Part shown: one piece after another, positions 37,977 through 50,720 of the stretch
Numbering within the stretch: position 1 is the first letter of the stretch
Layout of the letters: each line of letters opens with the position of its first letter
NCBI RefSeq assembly: GCF_029962835.1
Contig: NC_080583.1
Location: 2,775,001-2,839,000 of the forward strand
DNA: 64,000 bases
Direction: 5' to 3'
Origin: Magnolia sinica
Taxonomy: Eukaryota > Streptophyta > Magnoliopsida > Magnoliales > Magnoliaceae
Notes under the pieces: generated by a model
The model's database searches: none
What the model was told of the DNA's origin: nothing
Seen by the model: the letters and a program-made list of their open reading frames with translations, nothing else
Translations under genes and position numbers: made by a program

Positions 37977-38033
37977 CTCATCTCATGGTCTGGTCTTCAC
38001 AGGCTTAGGCCCAGCCGGTCCCGGTTTCAACTA

Positions 38034-38270
38034 TGGTTTTAAGACTCGACCACTTGGACCAACTTCTTCACTCATAAGCCGAGTCACAACTCACCCAAGT
38101 CACCCCTATTTTAAATTCCAACTTGCAGTGTCAAACCAGATGAGCTGACCGAGTTTGAGTTGACTGGGACAAGTCTCACTCCTTGAGCATGACTTGGCTG
38201 ACTCATCCCCTATTTTCAATTCTGACTCAATCCAACCCAGTTTGAGTCAACTCGGACGAGTCTTAAATGC
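38034..38270. mobile_element. TTTTAAGACTCG-family foldback
   Basis: The left end GGTTTTAAGACTCG and the minus-strand right end GCATTTAAGACTCGTCCGAG pair, with GACTCGG-type words inside. It is a compact relative of 28472-29455. Confidence 0.5.
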
Positions 38271-38884
38271 TTGCTTGCAACCTTACATAAGGTTCATTTG
38301 AAGAGATATGGAGGGGTATTTTCGGAATCCTAGATGTAAGTAAATGAACCCATTTCAGGGCTCGTGGGGCAGCAGTGCCACCAACTCCCAATTGCTTTTA
38401 GATGCAGAAGAGAATGTAGAGATTGGGTAATGATAGATACAAGCAGACACTATTTTCTTCCCTTTTTGTCCTTTCTAGTGTGGCTGGAAAATTTCTGTTT
38501 TGAACACTGACATTGACACATTTCTATTTTCTTTTCATGCAAAAAGCTTCCTGAAAATTGACTACTTTACAGAATATAATTAAAGGCAATGATCTGATGG
38601 TCAGATGACCTCCTTCCCATGTAGTTTTATAGCAAAGTAAATGATGTTTACACCCTTATTTTTGATGAAGTACACCTTGTTTTTGTACTTATGGTGTTCA
38701 AGTAGTACACTTCAGTAGTGCATGTCTTTGTATTTATGAAGTATAGGGGGGTGTGTGTGTCATTTGCAGGTATAAATAAACAACTACCAGCGTTCATATT
38801 CTGTTTGATTGGACAGTGGCCTTTTAGATCACATGATGGTTTAGTTGCTGAAATGAACAGAGAGATGGGATTTTAATGGGAATT

Positions 38885-39245
38885 AGAGGAATTTGAAGAC
38901 CCATTCCGGAATTGAAGTTGTGGGTTTGGTTGGTTTTCTCATCAGGCCTCTAAGTGGTCTATTTCTGTTCTAGAAATGTTGGAAAGATTTTGGTTGCCGC
39001 AATGGAAGAAAAAGTAAAAAGATGTGAATTTTATGAGAATTAGAGGATTTTCGAGACCCATTTGGCCATTGAATTTGTGGGTGTGATTGGTTTTTTCAAC
39101 ATTTACATTTGAGTGGCTGATCTCTATATCTTTTCTGAAAACAGAAAAATATTGGATTTTGATTGGATTTTAGAAGAATTTTGAGACCCATTTGGCTATT
39201 GAATTTGTGGGTTTGGTTGGTTTTCTCAACAAACCATCTGAGTTA
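38885..39245 (+). repeat. Triplicated segment upstream of DUF547 gene
   Basis: Three spaced copies (about 38885-38945, 39030-39105, 39165-39232) of a block that begins around GAATTAGAGGA/GATTTTAGAAGA, continues GACCCATTTGGC and ends in GGGTTTGGTTGGTTTTCTCA. The spacing is about 140 bp. It probably lies in the 5' leader or first intron of the DUF547 gene, 180-540 bp before its start codon. Confidence 0.75.
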
Positions 39246-39424
39246 CTGATCTTCTCTTCTAAAAACTGTTTTTCTTGTATTTTGTTCTGTTATTTCTTTA
39301 AGAGGAATTTCTGTATGGAAGGTGTCACTTGGGTGCACTTGTTTTCTGCTTCTTTCATCATTTACATTCTGTTTACTGATGAAAGCTTGCTAAAAATTTC
39401 AGTTGTTTCAGACAATTTGAAGCA

Positions 39425-42400
39425 ATGGCACTTGAGATGAATTTTGAAAGTCAAATGCATGCAGTGAAATGCCAAGGTTCTTCTTTGGAATCATTGAGTT
39501 CCAAGGCAGTATGTTCAAGACATAAGCGCTCTAATAGGTAGATAAAATTCTATTGCAGATTTGTTTTTTCTGTAGTTCCAGTCCATCGTTTTAGTGTAAT
39601 GTGAGGATTTCTCAAATGGGTTTTCAGAAAAAAAAAATGTAAATCAGAGCTTCTCCAGCTAAAATATGTGAAAGAATTTCGGATATTTGTTAAACAAGAG
39701 GATTGTTATGTTCAGTTATTTCTGTTCTCCTGAGTTTGCTGATTCTATTTTGTAATGACAGTTGTCCTGTTAAGAAAACCAGTGAAGTTAGTTCCATTCA
39801 AGATCTTCATCATCCGAAATTGGTAAGATTCCTTTTCTTTTTGATCTCTTCCTGCATCAGAACACTAGAATGCTAGAATGTTGTAGAATTTTTCCATACA
39901 TCTACATTGTCGAAGTTTTCCCTTGTATTCTGTCAACTTTATCTTTACATCCAAAGATTGCAACTTCTTCTTTGCTTGATAATGGATTGAATAAAAAATG
40001 CTTTTTTTTTAACAATTTTATTGTCCCTGGAAATCTGTTTGGATTGAAAATTATTTATTTACTTTATTTAATCTGCGATTTGGTATTTATTGTTTAAACA
40101 CAAGTTCATTAAAATGGTTTTATTATTATTATTATTTTTTTATTTTTTTTTGTAAGTAATCATATTAGATAGGGAAAATTTTGGTAGTTTAATTTGGATT
40201 TGTAGTCCTTCTCGATATCGGAATTTGAGATTTGATTTGATTGATAGGATATGCGGAAAGTGAGGGACTGTCCGGTCATCAAGAAGAAACAGTCCCCTAC
40301 AACTGAGCTACAAAGTTCATTGAAGAGAGAGGTATGCAATCTGAATGCTCAAAGCTTAGAAGATCTAAGCCGATCCACTGTTCATCGTCAATTTTACACA
40401 AAGATGGCAACACATCCACTGTTCATGTGGTGTACATCCAAGCCACCCATCCTGACTCTGCAGATCGTGGGCACCATTTTGGATGGAGTATAGCCAGAAA
40501 TAACACTGATCGGACAATCTTAACCATTTGATTTTCCGGTTGAATTTAGACCACTCACCATTTTCATTTTGATGTTCTGTCTGATGGCATTAATTCAGTA
40601 TTTGGAACATCAGGATTGATTTATTTGTGAGAAAAACACACCGAATCTGCTCTATTGATAACTTGAGAGTAACAAAACCACATTTTGGAGTCCAGACCCT
40701 CAGCATGGACAATAAGGAAATCACAATTTGGTTATTTCCACTCCATTAGACTATCACTGCGATCCAATTTGTTAGTGCATCCAAACACACCCTTAATGAT
40801 TCTCTGATAATTATTTCCTGTTCCAATTTCCTATGGCTGATCTATAATACATCAACAAAATTATAAGGTCTGAATTCTCCCTAAAGAGATGCAAACAAAG
40901 ATGAGCTATGTTAACAACTAACAAACCATACGCAGTTGTGGCTGACACCGTTTCAATTCTATCAATGCTCTATATTGTATTGTATACACCCTCTTAAAGG
41001 AGAGGATCTGAGCTTAAACACAAACTCATCTCAGGATACCACAGCCTAGTGGCTATAGGGGTCACTGAAAATGAACTTAGAGAAGACATTTGAAGGGTTT
41101 GAGTAAAATGGTACTTCAGGCAAGTATGATTTTTCAATCAGCAGCCCTTTCTTATTATGTCTAAGAAGCACTTATCCTGATGACTTGAGCCTGGCCTAGT
41201 TTTGAATTGACATTGAACCATGCGTTGAACATGTTAGTTTGCTACTTTTCTTCATCATATTTTACTTTTGCAGATTCTACTGCTTGAAAGACATCTACAG
41301 GATCAGTTTTCTGTACGCCGGGCTCTAGAAAAGGCATTGGGACGAAGGTCTTCCTCCCATGATACTTCAAATGAGAATTCAATGCCCAAGGTAGCTCCTT
41401 CCTATCTCGCTTCCATGAAATGGACATTCTTCTTCTTGTTCCAGTGCTACATGTTCAAGTCGATATCTGTTTCATGCAGCTAACTTTCCCCAATTTGTAG
41501 ACCATATTATTTATTTTGAAAATCCTGAATGTAATTGGTGAGATCGAAGAGTAAATACATATGTAATGCATTTAACTCCATCTCATGTTTTGAGCTGAAG
41601 TAATTTCCTTGTTATTGGGTCTCTATATGGTGGGCCTTTTCACACCAAGGAAATATTGCACTCATTCTTTGTTTTGATATTTGTAGAAATAGGGAGAAAA
41701 AGAGGAGAGAATATCTGATTTCTCGTCCTCTAGAATCCTTTTTCTATAATCTCCTGATTACAAAGATAATCTTCTGTTTAAAAAGAGATAATTACAAAAA
41801 ACAAATCAAAATATCCAAAAGACACCTAAAAGATAACTAAAGAAGAATAGCCAAGAGATGTACATCAATATGGTGGTAAGAAGGAACCTACAAGACTCTG
41901 TACACCATTAGTATGGTGGTTAGCGTGCACACTCAGCTGTGTACTCTAACAATATTCGACTGTTTCAAGACTTGGTAGTTCCTTTGAAGGCATTCTATGA
42001 AACTGTGTGATTTAGACTTTCATTTTTCAGGTGCAACTCAGTTGCATTTATTTTAGTTAAAGATCATGAACTGTTCACACTCCTCAATATCTTGCTTTGT
42101 TGGTTGCAATTACCTTTCCGCTTTAGTAACATTTTCTAAGATAAATTGATTGCTAATACTTTTGTGTGGATTCAGCCTGCTAAGGAACTGATCAAGGAGA
42201 TTGCTGTGTTAGAATTGGAAGTGGTCTATTTGGAACAGTATCTTTTGTCACTGTATCGGAGAGCTTTTGACCAACAAACGTCTTCCTTGTCACCATCTAC
42301 TAATGATGAGGGACTAAGATCACCTCTGAAATCCAAGCCGAGGCTGTACCTAGAAGCTGGTGGACTTGATATCACATCAAAGAGAGAAAGTCACGGAGTT

Positions 42401-45400
42401 CGATTTGGTCGGTCATTGTTGCCTCAAATTCCTTTCACCAACTCAATGACAGAGTCTAATGCTATTGGTGGCATCAAGAAGCTAATGGATCCTAGAATTC
42501 AACGTAGCCAATCCTCACTAACACAGTGTTTGGCTTGCTCGACTAGAATCTCTCCTCCAATGAAAAATCTCACTAAAACGACACGTGGGTGTCATTCGCA
42601 GCCTTTATTATTGATGGAGGTAACTGATTCTTCTTTTAGTTATTTTTGTGACTGTCTGTTGGAGATTCGCTAAGCCTACATGAATCTCTTCACACACTTC
42701 TCTAAATGTTCACAAATGTACTAATCAGTGGACCATCCTGTTTTTTGGGGTAGTTTATCTGCACGGTGCATCCCACCTGATTCACAGCCAAGGTATCCGA
42801 CACGCATGCACGCATGTGAGCTTATCAAAACTCCCCTCTTTAGATAGCGGCAAATGAATGACTCTTGAGAGTATTCCCTTTTACAGCAGGCAGAGAATGC
42901 TACACCAAATTTGACCAGCTTGGCGGAGCATCTTGGGGCACGTATTTCAGATCATGTTCCCGAGACACCCAATAGACTCTCTGAAGATGTGATTAGATGC
43001 ATGGGAACCATATATTGCAAGCTTGCAGAAGCCCCTCTGGTGCATCATGGCCTCTTATCTTCTCCTACTTCATCTGTATCATCAACAAGCATGTTTTCTC
43101 CACGGGGTCAATCTCATATGTGGAGTCCCCACTGCAAGAAGGAATCTCTTTGTGACATAAGCTTAGAGAAATTTTTCCGAATAGAAAGCTCGCAAGAGTT
43201 CAGTGGTCCTTATAGCACAATGGTGGCAGTACCACGGATTTCTAGAGATCGGCGGAAACTAACAAATATCAAACACATGCTCGAAGATTATAGGTGAATC
43301 TTTGTTTCTGAGATTCGGCTTGGTGTGGTGATGAATTTGGTCCTTTTAGTGTAACATAGTCCTCAACTTGTGATGTATAGCTTGGTGTGGTGATGAATTT
43401 GGTCCTTTTGGTGCAAAATATTGTGAAAGAACATGATATTTAGTGAAACGTGAAACCAAATTACTGTTCATGATGTATCAGTGTTGCATAGACCCTTTTA
43501 TCCCATCAATTTCATCGACCCAGATGTTATTTGTTCTTTGAATAACTCAATAATCTCATTGTTAATAATCAACAACATGTAATTTCCCAAAATACGTTGA
43601 TAAGATACACTGAAATTGTGTTTGGATGCACTATTGAAGTGTATTGCAATAATCATGTTATTGCCATCCTTAGTATTGATATCAAGGTAGTAGCCTCCAA
43701 ATTAGGATTGTGTTGCTACGAGGATAGAGCTGAAAGGAATGTAAATGCAATTTGAGGTCTTTCTCCTTGTCATGAGTACTAGGAAATGTCATTAGAATTT
43801 AGTCATTTATCTTGATTGAACTGAATGTTTGTAATTTAATTCAGTTGTGCATCCAAACATGGCCTGAAGTAGAGATCAGTTTCCTGAAAATGTAGGCCCA
43901 TGCATTTTTCTCTTATCTTTTTTCCTGCAATGATGAGAGTAGAAATCATTTGAGCATCACATGATCAACTTCTGGAAATTAAATTTCACTAAGATTGCAA
44001 GGTTCGGTTGCAGGTTGTTAGTTCAACGGCTGGAAGATGTCGATCCTACGAAGATGAAGAATGAGGAGAAGCTTGCTTTCTGGGTTAACATACACAATGC
44101 ATTGGTGATGCATGTAATGATTCTTTTTGGGTGTTAGAAAAGAGAAGTGATCACCTATGAAAGGCTGTAGGTAACTGAACCCATGACCATTTTATGTGCA
44201 TTTTGCCCTTGAAAATATCCAATAATTTCAGGGGAAATGTGGAAACGAAGGTTCAGAAGGCACAAAAATGGGTTGTTGCCTACAACTGCTTGTAGGTTAT
44301 TAGTTTTCGCTAAAAGAAAAGAAAAGAAAAGATTAAAAAAAAAAAACTCTTTGCTCACACAGTACCTTTCATTTTCCATATTTGGTCAATAACCACCCTG
44401 TGGTTAACATCGAGCCAATATTGGCTGTTGACTGAAAAAAAAAGACCTTTTTGGTTCTTGATTGGGAGGGGAAGGGTTTGGGAGGAGAGAAGAGGTTATG
44501 GTTAAGGTTGAAGTTTTGGGGATGCATAAGAGGGGCAATATTATCTTTTTTTAAAAAGATATTAGTAACCTAACCATGGCTGGTTTTTTCTGTCCAAAAA
44601 AATGATAATAAATAATAACAGTAGGGTGGTTTTTTTTTTTTTAAATCATATTTGGAAAATAAAAGGTGTTATTGGGAAAATGCATAAAGGGAGATTGTAT
44701 AGTCTTTTGGCCAAAAGGGAGATTTATGTCGAAACCTCAAAAAAAAAGAAAAAAAAAGGGTTGATTTGGGTATATATTATCTTCTGTTTGCATTTTTCTT
44801 TTGCTTCGAAAAGATGGTGTCTCATTAGTCCATTATCTTTTGCAGGCGTATATAGAATATGGAATCCCACAAACTATAAGAAGAGGGTCATTACTCTCCA
44901 ACGTGAGTATGGTCTCGTCGGTCGGTTTTCCTTTAGGAAGATAAAAAGTCCTTGGCCAATTTCTTAAACAGCAATGACTTAGACAAGGCATATATGTATG
45001 CCAATCCACAGTCTAAATCATGGGCTCCATTACTGATTTATCAAGTCTTATGGATAATCTTAACCACCCAAATTAGTGGCCATCAAATGTGCAGCTAAAA
45101 ATAAAATGTCAGCAGTAGGACAAGCTGGATGGTGGATCAGTTGCCATCATTTCTTGATGTCTTAGCTATTGTATTCCGCAGGCTGCATATAATGTGGGAG
45201 GTCAGAGTATCAGTGCAGACACAATACAGAGTTCCATTCTAGGGTGCCGTACACATCGTCCTGGACAGGTCTGTATGCATTCCCTTTTGGGCTTTTCCTA
45301 TAACTTGTGATTATGAATTAGAAAGATTACAAAAGGAATTTTTCATGCTTTGGTATTTGCTCCAGTATCATATTGCAGTCCAGAATCAGAAATCGAGTAT

Positions 45401-46582
45401 TTTGGTGTAGGGTGCATTTGGTTGCACAAAAGATCATGAAATTTTATCCTATTTGGTGCAATCAAATGTACCATTAGCTATGAATTACTAGTGGAAGAAA
45501 AGCCTCAATTCAGAAATAGTCTTTTAATGTGCACAAGAAGAAAATCAGATGCCGAATGTCATTTTATTTCTTGGTTTCTTGTCCTGTCACTTCTTGGTTG
45601 ATACATTCAGCTGTGTTTGGACACAGAAGTGAATTGAATTGCAAACATTCAGCTTAATCAAGAGTCAAGATGAAATGACGAAAATCAATGTTCTCAAGTA
45701 TTTGTAATGGGGAAGTAGCCCACCAAAGTTCAATTATCCTTCTTTCATTGTCAATATTTGGAGCCCAGGCCCTTGATTTGAAGAATAACATAGGGAATTA
45801 CAACTTCAGTCAGTCCCATTTTATTCGAGTAGCAATTGCAATTCAATTGTATATTGCATCCAAACCCGCCAACCTATACTGAAAATCCGTGTTCATATTG
45901 AGGTTGATGAAGCTCGTTTTGCTTTGCAGTGGCTTAGAACATTCTTCTACTCAAGGATAAAGTTCAAATCTGGAGATGAATGGCAAGCATATGCTATTGA
46001 GAGTTCAGAACCTCTTTTACATTTTGCACTTTGTGCAGGAAGCCATTCTGATCCTGCGGTACGCTTCTCAACATTCATGACTCAATTGTTTCATATTCAT
46101 TTCCTTTGCAACTGCATGAATATTTCAAGCAACTTCATATTCTGTGGGAAACATGTCATACATGGCTCGGAAATCCCATACATTTTCCAGGTGGGCCACA
46201 CTGGAGTGTACAAACATGCTTAGTAGAACACCAGTTCACTGTGTTTTACATTCAAATGTTGTATGATTCATTTCTTCAGGTTCGAGTATACACGGCGAAG
46301 AGAGTACTGCAAGAACTGGAAACTGCTAAAGATGAGTACATTCAAGCGAATGTCAGTATACAAAAGGAACAGAAGATCGTTCTGCCGAAGATTATAGAAT
46401 CTTTTGCTAAGGATTCGAGTTTAAGTCTGACGAATGTGGTGGATATGGTCCAACACCAGCTGCCAAAGACTCCACAACAGGCCATGCAACAATGTCTGCA
46501 AGAGAAATACCACAAGAGCATCGAATGGGCGCCTCACAACTTTTCGTTCCGGTATCTGCTATCGAAAGAACTTGTGAAATGA
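39425..46582 (+). CDS. MIP1-type leucine-zipper / DUF547 protein
   Basis: Eleven exons: 39425-39537, 39762-39822, 40248-40331, 41274-41390, 42176-42619, 42890-43293, 44014-44113, 44846-44902, 45182-45268, 45930-46058, 46280-46582. The phases close to 633 codons (632 aa). Exon 6 might start 3 bp earlier at a tandem CAG acceptor. Residues about 87-160 form the N-terminal ternary-complex-factor MIP1 leucine zipper (LLLERHLQDQFSVRRALEKA, LIKEIAVLELEVVYLEQYLL). A serine-rich linker follows, with the conserved NRLSEDVIRCMGTIYCKLAE before the main domain. DUF547 (about 400-545) has EEKLAFWVNIHNALVMHAYI, AAYNVGGQSISADTIQSSIL and EPLLHFALCAGSHSDPAVRV. The function of DUF547 is unknown; a thiol-protease-like fold has been suggested and is not shown here. 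The start is the first ATG of MALEMNFESQMHAVKC. The frame is intact. Confidence 0.93.
40640..40795. mobile_element. Partial GTGTTTGGATGC-family MITE
   Basis: In intron 3 of the DUF547 gene, the segment from AGAGTAACAAAACCACATTTTGG to TTAGTGCATCCAAACACACC matches the right half of the small MITE family (12619-12880, 43612-43867). The left half was not recognised. Confidence 0.35.
43612..43867. mobile_element. MITE-like element in DUF547 intron 6
   Basis: The left end AATTGTGTTTGGATGCACTA and the right end TTGTGCATCCAAACATGGCC are inverted. The interior has TATTGCAATAATCATG and AATGTTTGTAATTTAATTC. The TSD is not clear. It belongs with 45608-45875. Confidence 0.55.
45608..45875. mobile_element. 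MITE-like element in DUF547 intron 9
   Basis: The left end GCTGTGTTTGGACACAGAAG and the right end TATATTGCATCCAAACCCGC are inverted, with AATTGAATTGCAA on the left answered by TTGCAATTCAATTG on the right. It is the same family as 43612-43867 and is non-coding. Confidence 0.6.
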
Positions 46583-47144
46583 GCATTCTCGAAGCGAGAA
46601 ATGGCTGTGGTTGTATGAATGTGTGTGGGTTGTTTTGGTATTGGAGAGAGGCTGCTCACACATTGCATTCTGTAATGCTTGATTCAATTGTTATGCATGT
46701 AATATAGAATGTATCTTTGTTTATCTGTTATGGGTGTTCTTCAAATAATGAAAGGCTGACATGGGACCCACCATCGATGACCAGAACCATCTGTCCCTTC
46801 AATGTCCTTCTTCAAGATTCAGCTGCCTGCATCAGCTTCTTCTATTGCAGTATGGACCAGCCAAATCTTGATCTTATGAACATTTAGAGTTTCTAAAGTT
46901 TCCATTCCAGGCATGGAAGGTGCCATGATGTGTTCTGGACCGTTCATTAAGTAGGTCCAATAGCTAATGGTAGCCACAGACCAAAAACCAATGTTTGGAC
47001 ATGGGTGGCCAACAAATGGACACTAGAAGAGAAAATCAGCAACTTCATTTATTTGGGATAGAAGGCTATTTTAGTTGGTGGCCAGTCAATGGTGGAGCCC
47101 ACCTGATGCATGGTGGGGATTATCATCCACATGTCAGGGTTAGG

Positions 47145-47640
47145 AAGGTGCTTATCGTTCAACGATCATATTCCTCGAACGATAAGCACCTTGAATTCAC
47201 AAGGCTCTTTTGAATCCACAAGAAGTTTTTTGAATCCACCATAGAAGGAAAAACTTGAGAAATTTATTAAAAGTGATTCAAAATAAAAGAGTTGGCATAC
47301 TTAAATAACCTTAAACATATCCTAAGATGTAATTAGAGAAGACCTAAATAAATAAAGGAAACAAAAACTGAAAAAACACGCAAATTCCTGCATTCCGTGG
47401 ATCGATTGGTCAATCCATCGATAAGGAGGGCGCAAAAACATCCAAAGATTAAAACCAATAAAATCGAATTTGTTTTGATCGATCGATCAACCCGATCGGT
47501 CAATTGATCGAACTCAGTAAAAATTGTCCAGCAAAATTTTCATCTAAATCCGAATTTCGACCGATCAATCGAATTATGCTGAAACTTGCAGTCTATTTAT
47601 AATAGGCACGTGCTTGGTCCACCGTCCTACATCAAACTTA
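47145..47640 (-). mobile_element. Possible LTR-like fragment with a perfect hairpin
   Basis: On the minus strand this stretch runs from a TATA-like TATTATAAATAG (around 47590) through GATCGATC-rich DNA, an AATAAA-like region and a GGATTCAA repeat. It ends in a perfect 16-bp inverted repeat (47145-47160 and 47177-47192, AAGGTGCTTATCGTTC, 16-bp loop). The layout resembles an LTR from promoter to end, but no TSD, partner or coding domain was found. Confidence 0.3.
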
Positions 47641-48180
47641 AACCAAAGGGCCTGAAGTGGACTACCACATGATATATGATCGTGACCGGATGATCTTAAC
47701 CATTCGATTTCACCTATTGAGCATTTAGTTCACATGTACCATTCATATCTTGCTACTGCTCCCATAGTTGTAGTGAACGCACACTGTAACTTAGTTGGGG
47801 CTGTTGGACCACATCTTCTCATCCAGCCCATCTCAAAACTGGCAATTGTTGGTCATTTGAGTTGAATTTGGATTGTGATTTTCTTTTCACCGTCCATTCA
47901 CTGGCCATCAACTAGTTGGTAAAGATCTATACACCTGATCACAACCGTTCCGCACGCATCAACACATTCTAACACTGCAGGCACAGGCAACGCTGTCCAT
48001 CAACTCAGCATGAGGAACAAGAAAGAATGGACTGCACAAGAAAAGGTAGACCACAGGTCCACATTGGTCCTACTGTCTGGCCCACTTGATGAGTCGACGT
48101 GTTCTATTTATGATGGACACCTCATCGACGGCATGTATCTACCACATGTGTGCCAGGCTGGTTCGACTGGTAGCAACAAA

Positions 48181-48326
48181 ATCATATAGAGGTTTGTTAG
48201 AGAGTCAGAATCATAAGGAGGTTTGTTAAGAGTAGTCAAAATCATAAAGAGGTTTGTTGGAGAGTCAGAATCATAAGGAGGTTTGTTAAGAATAGTCAAA
48301 ATCATAAAGAGGTTTGTTAGAGACTG
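48181..48326. repeat. 60-bp tandem repeat built of 30-bp halves
   Basis: Two full 60-bp units (48181-48240 and 48241-48300) and a partial third. Each unit holds two similar 30-bp halves, both with AGGTTTGTTRRAGA. Units differ at only a few bases. Confidence 0.9.
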
Positions 48327-48514
48327 GAGAAAATGCTACGGTGATTTATGGCACACGTACCCATGTAGCATAATGCGTGCAAGATCAGGGCCATCAATCA
48401 AGTTTAGCGCTCTAATGAGGCCTGCAGCCCTAACTCTGTGGGGCCACTGTGATATATGTATTATGTCTACTCTGTTCATCCATCTCACAAAATGGGATGC
48501 CATAAAATTAGGTC

Positions 48515-48515
<1 letters not shown>

Positions 48516-48572
<57 letters not shown>
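48516..48572. repeat. (TA)n microsatellite
   Basis: An uninterrupted TA run of about 57 bp. Confidence 0.95.
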
Positions 48573-48575
<3 letters not shown>

Positions 48576-48901
48576 CATGCTCACCTAGGCAGTTGTGTAC
48601 CTTTGCATATGTGTCATGGGCGTCTAATCAGAATGGTCCATGTGATACGGCATACTCATGAAACCACAAGGGGCCAATTTTCACCATGATCTAAAACTCT
48701 GGTGGCCCATAGAAAAGAGAAATGAAAATCAAGGAAGGAAGCAGTTTTCTTTTTCCATGGCCCACCAATTTTTGGATCAAAGTATAAGTTGGGACTTGTG
48801 GGTTTCATGGGGTGCTGCATCACATGGACTGTTCAGATTTTGGAGTAACATCACGTGTGATGAGTTCTCAAAAAAGTTCGCATGAGTTCAGTACGCGCGC
48901 G

Positions 48902-48903
<2 letters not shown>

Positions 48904-48972
<69 letters not shown>
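48904..48972. repeat. (CA)n(TA)n compound microsatellite
   Basis: A CA run that changes directly into a TA run. Confidence 0.95.
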
Positions 48973-48974
<2 letters not shown>

Positions 48975-49214
48975 TAGTGAAGGTAGTTGTAATTAACCCT
49001 TAATAAAAAAATTGAAGATACAAAATAAAATAAATTATCCATCAATGACAAAATCCATCCACGATGATCTATATTACATGCTAGAAGATCTAGTCGTCAT
49101 TCGGTTACTAAATTAGAATGTGATTATTGTGCCAATGCTCCGTGAAAATTACAAGCATACTTTTATAAAACAAGACATATGGCATAAGTGTGTGATCATT
49201 AAGTCCGTCCTCTT

Positions 49215-49360
49215 TTTAATCAATTTTAAAAGTTTCTTTTACCCACACACATGCAATCCCACACTCACACCGTTGTGGGATTTCACTACCCATAGGTATT
49301 GAACCCCAAACCTCGTGTTGAAACTCTTGAGAGTCTTGCCACCGAGTCAAGGCAAGGATA
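49215..49360 (-). mobile_element. SINE, minus strand
   Basis: On the minus strand it reads GACTCGGTGGCAAGACTC (box A-like), AAGAGTTTCAACACGAGG, GGGGTTCAATACC (box B-like), CCATGGGTAGTGAAATCCCAC-type sequence and a TGTGTG stretch, in the same order as the SINE at 30184-30339. The ends are approximate and the TSD was not resolved. Confidence 0.7.
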
Positions 49361-50264
49361 AGAACCCCATTAAGAGTCAGTCCTTGACTCCTTGTTCTAT
49401 CTTTCATCATTTAAAGATGGTTGGGAGGAATTCATTAGCATTTTAAAATCTAAATTTTCAAAAGTTCTTTGAAATGCTTGTTAAGATTTCTACCTACTTT
49501 GCTCAAGTAATCTCTTCCCTTACACATGTTTGGATTCCATGAAAAAGAAAATAAATAAAGAAAAGTCGCTTTCATAAAAATATTATTTTAAAAAAATGGT
49601 TGAAATGAAATACTATTTTTACTGCATGTTTTCCACAAATTGGTGGTAGTTGCATTTATATTGTTAGAATAAGAGGTGACTTTTACTGCTCCTTGACTTT
49701 GATGAACACATATTCTCTTCTTAGGGAATCATATGAGCCAGATCATGTAGTCATGTATCATATTCAGTTTTTTACAAGTGGGGGTGAATCATCCAAACGG
49801 TTGATCTGGCAATCCATACTATAGATGGAACATCCTACTCGTCCAATCGTTTGCATCTACCGAACTGAAAATGGGTCATGCTTGAAAAGTCTTGAGGATC
49901 AGAAGATCCTAGCCATTCAATCATTAGCCTTTCTTCTTTTGAATTTGAACCATCGATCAGTTAGGATTGTTTAATGTGGGAAACTTTGGAGGAATGGTCC
50001 AATCCATTGTGAGCCATTAGATAAACAGTTGTGAAAACTAGGCATGATCATGGGCCCCACTCGATAGGTGATTGTATGCTATGACGTCATTAATTTTCTA
50101 TGGCTCGAAAGTCATGCTTTGTGTAGACCGTTGTTTTCAATAATCTACCCACGACTCGGTCCTACTTTCTGTGAGATTTCTAGAACTTGTTTAAAAGAGT
50201 GATTGTATAATCCTTTTAGCAAAATAAAAAGAGGCCCGATGCGCTCCAAAGCTTTGTAGGTTAG

Positions 50265-50720
50265 GCTTTAACCTACGACCGCAATGTTTGGGGCCCACCG
50301 TGATGTGTGCATGACATCCAATCCGTACATCATGTGTTATCTCTCATGTTATCCTTGACTTCATGAAATTACCCGAATCAAAAACTCAGATGGGCCATAC
50401 TGCAGGGAACTGGGATGTAGACACCCACAGTTAAAAATCTTCAAAATTGAGCGCGGGGATCACCTTGTTATTTTTATGTCATCCAATCCATTCAAAAGCT
50501 GTGGCCCGCTAGGATGAATGGGTATCCTGAAATTCAGTATATTAAAAGAATCATGTGCGTCACATGTATTTTTAGAGGCTTTCGTCAAAAAATTATTTTG
50601 TGTGGCCCATCTAAGTTTTGAATCTATCGATTTTTGTGGTCAAGGAGAACATGAGAGGATATCCACTGCGGACGGATTGGATGTGATGCAAAAATCATGG
50701 TAAATATCTACATCATGTTG
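50265..50720. mobile_element. Foldback MITE, related to 31520-31870
   Basis: The core shares ACATCCAATCCGTAC, AAAAACTCAGATGGGCCATA, GTGTGGCCCATCTAAGTTTT and AGGAGAACATGAGRG with the copy at 31520-31870. The ends have CAAAGCTTTGTAGGTTAGG on the left and an inverted CACAAAGCTTTATATG on the right. The TSD was not resolved. Confidence 0.55.

Larger units (their letters stand above)
28249..39424. other. Intergenic region, repeat-rich, no gene seen
   Basis: No reading frame here resembles a known protein. The stretch holds the SINEs, MITEs and solo LTR listed separately. Stretches with nothing recognised are about 29460-30160, 32050-35200 (only scattered GGGCCCA-type repeat words) and 38290-38880. 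The last of these probably holds the promoter and leader of the downstream DUF547 gene. Confidence 0.5.

Noticed and set aside
39192-39440. 82-codon frame before the DUF547 gene
   Set aside because: It ends inside exon 1 in another frame, lies in the triplicated leader and has no family likeness. The MALEMN start at 39425 fits the spliced gene better.
48181-48326. Regular repeats as a CRISPR-like array
   Set aside because: The repeats are contiguous without unique spacers, and the genome is a plant's.
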